The position numbers and the translations under genes were made by a program. A model generated the notes under the pieces. That model ran no database searches and had not been told where the DNA came from. It saw nothing but the letters and a program-made list of their open reading frames with translations. DNA of 64,000 nucleotides from Psychrobacter sp. PG1 (lineage in GTDB: Bacteria > Pseudomonadota > Gammaproteobacteria > Pseudomonadales > Moraxellaceae), in contig NZ_JABUZG010000084.1 in the NCBI RefSeq assembly GCF_014897815.1, positions 186,001-250,000 of the forward strand. The letters run 5' to 3'. Of this stretch, positions 44,193 to 53,671 are shown piece after piece. Position 1 is the stretch's first letter, and each line of letters begins with the position of its first letter.

Positions 44193-45347
44193 TTAAATCC
44201 ACCGAAACAATAGCCAATCCCACAGCATCTTAAAGAAGCTCGGATAATCACCATGCGGTCTTGCTGCGCCCATGATATCGATAAACAAGGCAAAGACAGA
44301 CAAGCCAATGATAGAACCAACGATAAGTAGCACGCCAATACCCGCTTTTTCTAGTAAGCTGTACTCTCGCCTTGGCGGATTGGGCGGGTTTTTATTTAAG
44401 TCAAACTTGTCCTTGGGGTCTATGTCACACTCGGCTTCTATCTCAAAAGGAAAGTGCGGGGTGGTTGATGTTAATACGGCTAGGCGACGTCCCAGTAGTT
44501 TTAATAACCAAAAAGGTGTTGCAGCTATGTAATGCAGATCAATATCGAGACTAGTTTCAGGATACTCCATATCCTCCCATCTGTTATAAAATTCAAAGCG
44601 ACTACGCTCAATGCTCTCTTTAACAGTTTCTTTACGCTTATGAATAGGAAAGACATGTCTGATACTATCCGCTACATGCTTGATGTCTTTATTGGTCTTG
44701 CTGTTCATATAGGCGTTTACAAAATCAAAATGATGTTTTAAAAACTCGTTTGGGCTGGTATGTATAAAAGGTAGACTAAAGGTGCGCTGAATAATGCCGC
44801 TGTCATCTACATCACAGCAGCGAATATCCCAAGGAGTGTTGATATCATTCTGCATATGAATTTTTAGTTTATTCCAGTCGTAGGTTTCCACTTGTTTATT
44901 CGCACCAATAACATAGACTTTACCGTTTTTGCGATTAAAGCGAACAGGAAAATAGGTATAGGTAAATAGCTCGCGGCTGAGAAGTCGAATAACAAACCAG
45001 AGTATTCCAAAACAGATTACTGTAGTAATAAGGATGCCTAAAAAAGCAATACTTAATCCATCATCTGAGTATACTAAATAAGTAATGGAAAGTCCTACGG
45101 CACACCCAAAAGTTCCTAATAAAAATGCAGCACCTTGGATGTGTGTTATTTCACCACGTTCAGACTCCCATCGATCAACTAGCTCCATATAAGTACTGTT
45201 AAACTGCACTACTGTTCGCTGTGGTCGCAGTGGTAGTCCATAGCGCTTATCTTGATATAATGGATATACCTTATACTCTTCTTTATAGGGTTGGCCTATA
45301 GTATTATAAGTTTTATTTTTCGAGCGACCTGTTAGATCAATAAACAT
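44193..45347 (-). CDS. DUF6708-like membrane protein, likely immunity to the VasX-like effector (family C)
   Basis: 384 residues, the first gene after the large effector (80 bp gap). Layout: PLRPQRTVVQFNSTYMELV, two helices (about 84-110 and 115-140), YFPVRFNRKNGKVYVIGANK, HFDFVNAYMN, DLHYIAATPFWLLKLL, and a C-terminal helix (KAGIGVLLIVGSIIGLSVFA) before GAARPHGDYPSF. It resembles the family C gene at 39169. VasX-type pore formers in Vibrio are neutralised by a membrane immunity protein encoded directly after them, so this gene is the first candidate. Confidence 0.7.
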   Translation of the reverse strand: MFIDLTGRSKNKTYNTIGQPYKEEYKVYPLYQDKRYGLPLRPQRTVVQFNSTYMELVDRWESERGEITHIQGAAFLLGTFGCAVGLSITYLVYSDDGLSIAFLGILITTVICFGILWFVIRLLSRELFTYTYFPVRFNRKNGKVYVIGANKQVETYDWNKLKIHMQNDINTPWDIRCCDVDDSGIIQRTFSLPFIHTSPNEFLKHHFDFVNAYMNSKTNKDIKHVADSIRHVFPIHKRKETVKESIERSRFEFYNRWEDMEYPETSLDIDLHYIAATPFWLLKLLGRRLAVLTSTTPHFPFEIEAECDIDPKDKFDLNKNPPNPPRREYSLLEKAGIGVLLIVGSIIGLSVFALFIDIMGAARPHGDYPSFFKMLWDWLLFRWI

Positions 45348-45426
45348 AATATAGTCTCAACTTATCAATCATGTAGTTACATTTATAAAGGTTATAATCA
45401 AAGCATGATGAAAACTAAAATAACTA

Positions 45427-48400
45427 TTAGTTTTTATTTTTTTCTAACGCGTCTAATTGACGTCGTAATTTTTTTAGTCTTCGAGCTTTTTCTTCTGCTT
45501 TTTGATCATTAATTGGCAGGGATTTGTTTTGTTTCATGACAAGTTCAGTTCGGTCACCTTTTTTGAAATCTATGCTAAATGCTTCTTTAGATTGTTGTAT
45601 TGGTGAAGTACCTGTGATTTGGTAATCATAATCATCAAAGTCTACTGGGTCATAATCTATAGTAGGCTTATAAAAATCGTTCATATCTAAAGGTTCGGCA
45701 TTGGCATTGTCTCTATCAAGTCGTTGTCTCGCCATATCAAGCTCTTGCTTTACTTCAGGACTATACTCAACAGGTTCATACTCAATATCTTTATAGTCAA
45801 GTGGCTTGTCAGCTTCAAAATATTGATAATCAGGTATATCAGTACTAGAGTTAGATGTAGCTTTTTGATTGTTTGTTGAATTCACAGAGCTATTGCTAGT
45901 ATCTGAGCCACTGCTGGTTGATTGATCATTATCATCGGATGTTGCTGCTATACTTTCAATGGCTGCTTTATACGCTGCTATATCTGCTGCATGAGATAAC
46001 CGTAGGCTATCGCTGCCCCAAATACTGTTCTGTATCCATTCTTGAAGCGGTGACAAAGTGAATCTAGCGATTAAAAATCCAACACCAATAGCAATAACAA
46101 ATAATACCACGCCTATACCTGTCCAGCTGATACTAGCACCGAATAGTATTACACCGCCTTTTAAACCGACTGCTACTACTGCACCAATACCTGAAACTCC
46201 AGACACAAAATATAGTCCTGACATTATTGCATTGCCTTTATTTGCAGCTTCATCATAGGCATGGTAAAAATCAAAGCCAGAGAATATAACAGCAGCGCCT
46301 ATATTAAGTCTTTTTGCCCACCAAGCGTTTTTACTAATAGATTGAGTAAGAGACTCTTTTGTGGCCGCTGAAAGTGCTGGATTTTTAACTTTTATACCTT
46401 GTATAGCAACGCGTTGATCTAATATTCCGCCATATAAAAAACCGATACCAGCAATAAGCTTTGCACCGCTCTCAGATACCATTGCTTTTTGTAGTCCTTG
46501 CTCTGTAGAACTACTATAAATACCAGCAGCCAAGCTCATACAGGCTATAGCCTGCACCAATGTACCACCCGTAGCTAGTTTGTTCGATATGCTATCTGCT
46601 GCTATTCGCGGTTCTATTATCTTAACGAACTCATTTGAGGCAATATCGACAGCATTCTGATAGCGCCTTAAACGTGCTTGAGCTGTTTTGAGATCTGACA
46701 AAGCGCCTATATGACCACTTTTAGCTGATGTTTCTAGCGCTTGCAAACGGTCAATTGCCGCTGCTCGTGTAGGTGTACGATTGTTGCTTATAGTTTTGAA
46801 GACTGAATTTGCTTCTTTTGTATCTAGCACTAATGTTGTGCCAGTTATATTAGCGTTTAAATCTACACCATCTAAAACTTTTAATTGGTGCATCATTAGA
46901 CGAGCATACTTTTGCGCGCTCGTTTTTGAGTTTACACTCGTTTGCGTGAGTAGTACATCTGTCAGTCCTGCAATAGCTTGTTTTTTAGTCCCTGCAAATC
47001 TCAGTTGCATGATCGGAGCATCAAAATGCAACCCTATTGCATACATAGTTTGAGATATAGTAATGCTACTTGCTTCTTGACTAATTACTTTCAATAATGG
47101 CGCACTTAATTGTTCAACAGATTGTTGAATAATCTTTGATTTTTTTAAGATATCATCAGTGTGTTTGCCAGCACGGGTTCCTAATAATGAGGACCATGAC
47201 GCTTCGAGTACGTTGCTCATCGCAATACCAGAAGCGCCAAAATCTAAGTTTTCCCAATTAAGATTCTTATTACCTTCTGTAGTAACTGCATCGATACAAT
47301 TTTGATAATTAAAAACTAGAGCGCGGAGTAGGTAGCTTTGCTGATCATTAATGTCTTTAGTCATTAAATCAGCGTATAGTTTAATAGATTCAGAATCATT
47401 TACCGTAACCCCTATGCATTCTAAAACTGTCTCGGTATATGACATACCGCTAACCACATCACTGGTATCAAAGTTATACTGCATCTGATCTTTTAAAGTA
47501 CTGTCGTTTTTAATGAGCTCATTATGAGCTCTAAGAATATATGTTGCTACTTCCTTAAAATTTTTCTCTATTTCTTTAACAGTCACACTATTTAAAAATT
47601 CATTCATTTGTTGCTTTCTGTAAAGCTTCTCATACTCTTTTGTCCAAACTTTATTTGCCTGCTTTTCCGCTTCAATCATTATTTGACTTCGTTCGCCAGC
47701 TGTCAACGTTAGACTAGCAGTAAGTTCTAAATCTTTATCATATTTGTAGTCATATTTACTAAAATTATCCCTTGGGCTAAAATATACTAATTTTTTCTCA
47801 CGTAAACCGCTAATTCTTTTTTCATTGTCATTTAACAAGAAACTTTCTTTAACGCTAGATTTTATTGAATATTCTAACCCATTGATAATATTAGCAACAT
47901 CCAATTTATGCTTTATATCTGTAGAGTATTTTTTTTCTAAACCTTCTTCATGCTGAATTAAAAACTCATTTAAATCAATCAATTCGCCTATACGATCATC
48001 AAAGATAACTTCTATAACACGATTCGCCATTTTATTTACTTCAATATCTTTTTCTTCATGATCAGCAAATATTTTGCGCAGTGCTTCTCGCTCTAAGCCT
48101 CTATATGGCTGATAGTTATCTTTAGTGAAAATATTGATTTGATCACTATAGTATTCTGACGAAAATATCCCATCTTGACTTGGGGAAGCAGGGTTAGTAT
48201 CGTATCCCCAATGCCCACTACTTCCCGCCTCACTGTCTAAGATAGCATCAGCTAGTAACACTTTGATCATATTATTAGTTTTAGCACCATTGGCATTATT
48301 CTGATGTCTTTCGATAACTACTTTTGTCCATTTAACAGGGCTATAAGCAAGCCATAGGGTCTCTATATCATTATTTGGATTAGGAATACGGATAAAGCTG

Positions 48401-48690
48401 TTTAATGCTGAACAGTTATCACCTCTATGACAAGTATAATCAGAAATTGGTAAATCAGGGGTTTTAAATGTATTCTGCACATCGAATTGCTTTAAATAAC
48501 GATTTTGTGTAACAACATAGCCATACCATCCCCCAGTGTTATCAAGAATATAAATGTAGCCTTCTCTTAGTAGTCTTCGCGCTCTATTGATAGAGCTACC
48601 TTCCTTAAATAAATTGTTGGCTTCTACTCCCCATCGTTGAGGCAATATCGCAATTCCATCAGCCAAACACTGCTCACATCTCTCTGCCAT
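45427..48690 (-). CDS. VasX-like (BTH_I2691-family) pore-forming T6SS effector
   Basis: 1087 residues. The N-terminus has the VasX-type signature: CEQCLADGIAILPQRWGV, ARRLLREGYIYILDNTGGWY and WLAYSPVKWTK. A long helical, partly coiled middle is followed by hydrophobic helices (about residues 735-880: LVQAIACMSLAAGIYSSS, AAVIFSGFDFYHAYDEAA, SWTGIGVVLFVIAIGVGFLI), then LQEWIQNSIWG. The last 170 residues are an unusual acidic, Ser/Asn-rich tail with repeated Asp-Tyr (DYKDIEYEPVEYSPE, PTIDYDPVDFDDYDYQ). Expected role: injected into competitor membranes to dissipate the ion gradient. The DUF4123 adaptor and VgrG are directly upstream, the immunity candidate downstream. Confidence 0.82.
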   Translation of the reverse strand: MAERCEQCLADGIAILPQRWGVEANNLFKEGSSINRARRLLREGYIYILDNTGGWYGYVVTQNRYLKQFDVQNTFKTPDLPISDYTCHRGDNCSALNSFIRIPNPNNDIETLWLAYSPVKWTKVVIERHQNNANGAKTNNMIKVLLADAILDSEAGSSGHWGYDTNPASPSQDGIFSSEYYSDQINIFTKDNYQPYRGLEREALRKIFADHEEKDIEVNKMANRVIEVIFDDRIGELIDLNEFLIQHEEGLEKKYSTDIKHKLDVANIINGLEYSIKSSVKESFLLNDNEKRISGLREKKLVYFSPRDNFSKYDYKYDKDLELTASLTLTAGERSQIMIEAEKQANKVWTKEYEKLYRKQQMNEFLNSVTVKEIEKNFKEVATYILRAHNELIKNDSTLKDQMQYNFDTSDVVSGMSYTETVLECIGVTVNDSESIKLYADLMTKDINDQQSYLLRALVFNYQNCIDAVTTEGNKNLNWENLDFGASGIAMSNVLEASWSSLLGTRAGKHTDDILKKSKIIQQSVEQLSAPLLKVISQEASSITISQTMYAIGLHFDAPIMQLRFAGTKKQAIAGLTDVLLTQTSVNSKTSAQKYARLMMHQLKVLDGVDLNANITGTTLVLDTKEANSVFKTISNNRTPTRAAAIDRLQALETSAKSGHIGALSDLKTAQARLRRYQNAVDIASNEFVKIIEPRIAADSISNKLATGGTLVQAIACMSLAAGIYSSSTEQGLQKAMVSESGAKLIAGIGFLYGGILDQRVAIQGIKVKNPALSAATKESLTQSISKNAWWAKRLNIGAAVIFSGFDFYHAYDEAANKGNAIMSGLYFVSGVSGIGAVVAVGLKGGVILFGASISWTGIGVVLFVIAIGVGFLIARFTLSPLQEWIQNSIWGSDSLRLSHAADIAAYKAAIESIAATSDDNDQSTSSGSDTSNSSVNSTNNQKATSNSSTDIPDYQYFEADKPLDYKDIEYEPVEYSPEVKQELDMARQRLDRDNANAEPLDMNDFYKPTIDYDPVDFDDYDYQITGTSPIQQSKEAFSIDFKKGDRTELVMKQNKSLPINDQKAEEKARRLKKLRRQLDALEKNKN

Positions 48691-48708
48691 GACCTTACTC
48701 CTTATCTT

Positions 48709-49629
48709 TTAATTATCTATTTCTACTAGACCTGACTGCTCATAGCACTCATACAGCCATCGGTTCATCATCGTCATACGATCTACAGGGTTGGTAAGAT
48801 GCGTGGCGGCGGTCAGTTGAGTATTTGCTTTGTCTAACCAACTAATTAATGTCTCATATTGATTCAATATCAAATCACAACCACCAACACCCTTTTTCAC
48901 AAAGAAGCGATTGAGCATACCAATGTCATCTAACTGGTTCTGAGTGAGTGGACAATAGCTTGACTGATGTTGGATATAATTCGTATGGTCAGGGATATAG
49001 TGATGAATATTATCTACGCTGTGCCAGTTATCACTTAATGAGAGCCAAAGCCGCTTAGGATAGCCATAGCGATTGGCAATATAGTTATGTTGGTTTAACG
49101 GTAACAAGTGAATCAGTACTTGCGCGTCTAAATAGCGTAGATGTTTTTTCTTGCCACCTTTGTAGATGATTTGATTAAGACTAAGTGTATGGGCGACTTG
49201 CTTAGTATCAAGTTTGAATAGGTTTAAATCATTAGTAGTAGCTGGCGATTGTTGCCATTCAGGCTCATTTGGCAAATACTCCTGAGCACTAATTCTAGTT
49301 TTGTTCGCTCTTATCTCAGCTGGGGTGTAGTCAATCAGTGTTAGTAGCCCATGATTACGTGATAATAGTTCACACTCCTGCAAATGCACCTCTAGGATAT
49401 TACTGATATCTGGGCTTAGCGTGACTATGACTGGACTATCGATCATGTGGTAGCTAAGCAACTCTTGCTGTAATGAATGTATAGCATCGGGGAAAGTAGA
49501 ATTAATCTCGCCGATCAGCTCTGTCTGGCTATAATGAACAATCATGACATCAAAGGTACTGAGCACCCTAGCGTCAAGCGTTTGCGTCTGTAAGCTTACG
49601 CTCAATGGTTTTTCTGGTTGGATATTCAT
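48709..49629 (-). CDS. DUF4123-like (VasW-type) effector adaptor
   Basis: 306 residues. The C-terminal half has the DUF4123 core: KKHLRYLDAQVLIHLLPLN, GYPKRLWLSLSDNWHSVD. The N-terminal 130 residues are variable. DUF4123 proteins load effectors onto VgrG, and VasW is the adaptor encoded just before VasX in Vibrio. Here it lies between vgrG and the VasX-like effector, the same order, 18 bp from the effector start. Confidence 0.72.
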   Translation of the reverse strand: MNIQPEKPLSVSLQTQTLDARVLSTFDVMIVHYSQTELIGEINSTFPDAIHSLQQELLSYHMIDSPVIVTLSPDISNILEVHLQECELLSRNHGLLTLIDYTPAEIRANKTRISAQEYLPNEPEWQQSPATTNDLNLFKLDTKQVAHTLSLNQIIYKGGKKKHLRYLDAQVLIHLLPLNQHNYIANRYGYPKRLWLSLSDNWHSVDNIHHYIPDHTNYIQHQSSYCPLTQNQLDDIGMLNRFFVKKGVGGCDLILNQYETLISWLDKANTQLTAATHLTNPVDRMTMMNRWLYECYEQSGLVEIDN

Positions 49630-49683
49630 TATGCTGTCATGCTTTTATATCTGTGTGTGAGATTTGAGTAAAAGTCATTTTTA

Positions 49684-52416
49684 TCATAAGTCGGTACTAG
49701 CAGCATGATTGTCCTCAGCTTGCTCTGACAGTTTCTCACAAGCTTCAAACTGCATCTGTTTCATCATTAGGTTGTTAGCTGCTCCACCCCCACTACCCCA
49801 ATCCACTTTACTGGCCTTATAGCCCACCTGACTTGGTGTGATAAACGTCACATTACCACCCGATATCTCGATGCCACTGCCCGCCGCTTTTAGGGTTAGC
49901 GTATCAGGCGCGATAATCTCAATACTGTCTCGACTATGAATACGTAGGACTTGCTCACTATCAAGTCGCATTTGCGCTTGGTGCGCTTGTATAGTCACAT
50001 CACCATGAGCGGCGGTATGGGTTTGGGCTTTGTTTGAATAGTAGTGAATGTCTCCTGCCACCAGCTGATTCATTTGCGTCTGGCTGTGATGATGAGTATT
50101 GTCTGTCGCGTGGCTATGTGTATTCTTGGTGCTGGTATGCTGACTGTGTTGTCCGCTTAGCATCGCGAGATGACGCTGAGAGTCGATCAGTAGATTAGGT
50201 TGTTGCCATTGTCCTGACTCGCTTAAACTTGAGTCATTGGTATCTTCGCTAAATTGGGCAAAAGGTGTTTGCGCATCTTCTTTACTACTGCTTTGCTTGT
50301 TATTGCTGCTGCTTTCTAATCCCACGGGCTGATGGATGTCAGCTAGCTGAGCGTAAGCTTTTTGGTGCTGGTCAGCAGTTTGCAGTTTGCTATGACTGTC
50401 ATGACCCATGTGGCTATTCGATGCATTATTCATATTGTGACTGCTAATATGAATACCGCTGCTGCCTTGTATAGTACTAGCTGCTTGGGTTTCGATGCTA
50501 ATACCGCGTCCTCTAGCTTTACCACGTGTATGGTCGGTTTGCTGATACAGATGTCCAATGGTCAGGCTAGACTGGAAGCTGCTGCTATAGACATTAATTT
50601 GCGGACTGTCAGGATGGGCATCAAACATTAGCTGATTGTAGCCATTAATGAGGCTGTCTTTGGTCGCCTCTCCGCTGCGACTGCTATCGATGCTTTGAGT
50701 TTTGATACCGTCTATAGGATGAGCATGGCTTTGATTGATAAACCATGCGGGGCTAGTGGCGTCTATGTGGTCAGAATCGCTAGTCAGACTATTGTGCTGA
50801 GCATCAGAATTACCCTGGCCGTTATGGGTGCTACCGATGATGATAGGATGAGTAATGTCGCCACCGATGAAGTCGATAAGGACGTGCTGTCCATGACGCA
50901 AAGGATGGGTCTGTCCCATGTGGTCAGCGACGAGGTGACTGGCGATGGGTATCCAATGCGCGCTGTCACTATTGTTATCCTGCCCATCTTCTTCTTGCTG
51001 CCAGTGATATCTAATATGGGCACGATGGTTACGGTCATGAGTAATGGCGCTGCTGTCTGTATCAATAATACTGGCACTCATCAGACCTGTCAGGCTCGGA
51101 TGCGGTTGTCCAAGTTTGTCCAGCTGTTCCCCATAGGGAATATGGTGATGGTGCGGAAATGGCAGGTAGCAGGCGCTGATATGATGGACGTTATTATCAT
51201 TGTCGTCATCATTATCATGGTTCGTATTGGACTGCAAGGTAATAGGATCAAAGGGTGCTGCCCCCAACCAATCCGTAGGAATATGATTATTAATGTGCTG
51301 ATGAATAGACACTAAACTGATGGGATCGGTTAAATAAGGGTTGCCATCGATATAGTGGCTACTTGGCAAACTCAGATGACGGATATTACCAGTGAGGCTG
51401 CCTAGATTGGCACGCTGCTGCTGGTTCTGCTGGTAGCGGGTGGCGAGCTTATCGAGACTGTCATCATCAAAACGGCTATGACTGTGCATAAAGCGCTGAT
51501 GCGTGCTGTTTGATGAGTCGATAGGTTGCTCGCTACTGCTACTGCCAGTATAGATACTCATCAAGCGACTGTCATAACGATGTAAGTCGCTTTGCTGAGT
51601 ATGCTGCGCAATACGGGGACGAATGGCAGTGATGCGGTCTTGTCTATCAGCAAGGTTGGCAGGGTTTTGACTGAGGATGCTTTGGATATCATTGACATCA
51701 GGACGCAATTCTTCTCCATCACTAGGTAGTAAGATTAGAGTGTGCTTGTCGATGTCGTGACGGTAATAGCCTGTGATGCCATAGGGAGCAAGGTATTGGG
51801 TTAGATAAGCAAGATCGGTTTGGTTGTATTGGACGCTGTGCTGAATATGATAGTTGCTGTCATCACTGAGGCGCTCGTCAATCTCAACGTTCATATCGTA
51901 TGGACTGATAATATCGGTAATTAGCTCACTGAGACTGAGATGATGATGACGGCGATTATGACTGTTCAGGCGTAATTGACCTAAGTTAGGTTCACAGATG
52001 ATGCGGTAGGCGGCCATACCACTGTTACTACCGAGAGCAACGACTTCGGTGATGATACCGTGACGGGTTTGGCTTGGCAGTAGCGTGTCGCCCGTATGCC
52101 AATGTATCGAGAGACTTTGCCCTAGCCATTGCTTTATATCCAGTCCTGCCCGTGGATGCAGTAGAGTAATGCTAATACGGTAGCCGCAATAGAGGGCGAG
52201 CTGGCGCTGCTGATAAGACTGCTGTCGTTGATCTTGATGATAAGGGCTTGGGTAGGAAGTAGGCACTGGCATAAGCGCGGGCTTACTCCAAACGCTGTCG
52301 GGCAAAGGCATGCCAAGTAAGCTTTCAATCAAGTCAGCCTGTTGAATGAGACTGGTAGCAATATCAAGATGGGCACTACTCAGTTGCACATGCCGCTTTG
52401 TTTGAGTCCATACCAT
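49684..52416 (-). CDS. vgrG: VgrG spike protein
   Basis: 910 residues; forms the trimeric tip of the T6SS tube. A gp27-like N-terminal half (YCGYRISITLLHPRAGLDIK, QYLAPYGITGYYRHDIDKHT) leads to the gp5/OB part around 430-540 (RAHIRYHWQQEEDGQ, HPIIIGSTHNGQG). A DUF2345-type beta-helix is near the C-terminus (LRIHSRDSIEIIAPDTLTLK, GSGIEISGGNVTFI). The region 385-420 has an Asp/Asn-rich run and HHHH clusters, and 640-800 is Ser/His/Gln-rich. No extra catalytic domain is visible at the C-terminus, so it carries a separate effector through the DUF4123 adaptor. Confidence 0.93.
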   Translation of the reverse strand: MVWTQTKRHVQLSSAHLDIATSLIQQADLIESLLGMPLPDSVWSKPALMPVPTSYPSPYHQDQRQQSYQQRQLALYCGYRISITLLHPRAGLDIKQWLGQSLSIHWHTGDTLLPSQTRHGIITEVVALGSNSGMAAYRIICEPNLGQLRLNSHNRRHHHLSLSELITDIISPYDMNVEIDERLSDDSNYHIQHSVQYNQTDLAYLTQYLAPYGITGYYRHDIDKHTLILLPSDGEELRPDVNDIQSILSQNPANLADRQDRITAIRPRIAQHTQQSDLHRYDSRLMSIYTGSSSSEQPIDSSNSTHQRFMHSHSRFDDDSLDKLATRYQQNQQQRANLGSLTGNIRHLSLPSSHYIDGNPYLTDPISLVSIHQHINNHIPTDWLGAAPFDPITLQSNTNHDNDDDNDNNVHHISACYLPFPHHHHIPYGEQLDKLGQPHPSLTGLMSASIIDTDSSAITHDRNHRAHIRYHWQQEEDGQDNNSDSAHWIPIASHLVADHMGQTHPLRHGQHVLIDFIGGDITHPIIIGSTHNGQGNSDAQHNSLTSDSDHIDATSPAWFINQSHAHPIDGIKTQSIDSSRSGEATKDSLINGYNQLMFDAHPDSPQINVYSSSFQSSLTIGHLYQQTDHTRGKARGRGISIETQAASTIQGSSGIHISSHNMNNASNSHMGHDSHSKLQTADQHQKAYAQLADIHQPVGLESSSNNKQSSSKEDAQTPFAQFSEDTNDSSLSESGQWQQPNLLIDSQRHLAMLSGQHSQHTSTKNTHSHATDNTHHHSQTQMNQLVAGDIHYYSNKAQTHTAAHGDVTIQAHQAQMRLDSEQVLRIHSRDSIEIIAPDTLTLKAAGSGIEISGGNVTFITPSQVGYKASKVDWGSGGGAANNLMMKQMQFEACEKLSEQAEDNHAASTDL

Positions 52417-52522
52417 GGTAAGCCCTTTTTTATCAGTCCAAAGGTGGAAAGTTTAATATTGCAAGATTATAATTTGTGCACAGATTGCCCGTTAACTAAG
52501 TATTCATTTGTCGTTGATTCAA

Positions 52523-53671
52523 TTAATAGCCATCGTCAGATGAATCACGTTTGGGTTTGATTCCAATCATGTCAGAGAGTATCGCTAACTGATCTTCGTT
52601 TTTGATGATATGAGTGAGCCATTGGTCGAGCGGCATATCCGCCCAATCAATCGCCCGACCGAGTAAAAACGTCACCGGGCTGTGCGGCTCATTGGTCGAA
52701 AAATAATCTTGAATTTGACCTAATAGTTTAAGCGCTTGCTGACGATTGCTTTGATGATCTCGGTTACTAGGATTAAAACTGGTTGAGCTAATATTTTTTG
52801 TGCTAGCAGCTTGTCCACTACTATCAGACATTGCACTTTCACCAATACTGTCCATAGTATCGGCTACGCTTTCTTGAGCAGAAACACTACTAGTATCAGA
52901 ATATTCTGGTATCAACGGTCGCAAATGTTGGGTCAGGGCAACCAATAAATCCGTGACTGGTGCGAAGACTGGCGCATCCATGCCCATCAAATCATTTAAC
53001 TGATCAGTCAGCGCCTGCCACTGCTCAGTAACTTTTTTAAGATTACTCATCAGTGCTTGTTGCCAAGTCTCACTACTGGTCTTGATGGCGTGGTTATAGT
53101 CACTTAGCGTTAATTGATTGGACGTTTCGCTATCGGGATTTTGCTGACGCTGCTTATCATGATCACGCGCGGTTAGATAGTAATTGTAGTTATATTTTTC
53201 TGTCTTTGTATCAGAAAGTGATAGCTGCTTAATATCATCGGATAGCGCTTTGACGAACCATGACAACAGCCCTGCTCTGATGTCCATACTGTCTTCTTCA
53301 CCATCTAGCGGCGGATACATAGTGAGCCAATACTCGTCATTGAGTGTCTGTAGCAGACTTAACCCCTGACTAATACCTGCTAAATGGTCGGTGTGACTCA
53401 ACGCATCGACATACCAAAGTGCCAGCTTCATATCTTTACTAGTATGGCTGAGCAAATCGGCACATTGGTTTTTGACAAAATCCCAGTCAGCCACTTTTAG
53501 TTCAGTGACCCAATTGCCTTGTGCCAGTAATGGGTCATCTTCTTGACGAGCAGCAACGATGGCATTAATACGTGGATCGAATATTAAGTCTTCACCGACC
53601 CCATGACGACTGCCTTCAATCGGCGCAATAAGAGTGTCAATATTATTTACTAAAGAGTTATCGTTACTCAT
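52523..53671 (-). CDS. tssA: TssA, T6SS baseplate/sheath cap protein
   Basis: 382 residues with the ImpA N-terminal domain (GEDLIFDPRINAIVAARQED, WVTELKVADWDFVKNQCADL, YWLTMYPPLDGEEDSMDIRA). A low-complexity Ser-rich link (about 270-305) joins a C-terminal domain (ALKLLGQIQDYFSTNEPHSP, WLTHIIKNEDQL). TssA primes tube and sheath assembly. Its start overlaps the clpV stop (TAATG), so it is translationally coupled to it. Confidence 0.93.
   Translation of the reverse strand: MSNDNSLVNNIDTLIAPIEGSRHGVGEDLIFDPRINAIVAARQEDDPLLAQGNWVTELKVADWDFVKNQCADLLSHTSKDMKLALWYVDALSHTDHLAGISQGLSLLQTLNDEYWLTMYPPLDGEEDSMDIRAGLLSWFVKALSDDIKQLSLSDTKTEKYNYNYYLTARDHDKQRQQNPDSETSNQLTLSDYNHAIKTSSETWQQALMSNLKKVTEQWQALTDQLNDLMGMDAPVFAPVTDLLVALTQHLRPLIPEYSDTSSVSAQESVADTMDSIGESAMSDSSGQAASTKNISSTSFNPSNRDHQSNRQQALKLLGQIQDYFSTNEPHSPVTFLLGRAIDWADMPLDQWLTHIIKNEDQLAILSDMIGIKPKRDSSDDGY

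Noticed and set aside
51180..51230. Short repeats in vgrG that look like a simple-sequence or CRISPR-like tract
   Set aside because: They are in-frame Asp/Asn/His codons with no regular repeat-spacer pattern. I saw no CRISPR array anywhere in the window.
50695..51315. 206-codon frame antisense to vgrG
   Set aside because: Lies fully inside vgrG, is rich in Met/Val/Ile from the reverse of His/Asp codons, and has no family resemblance.
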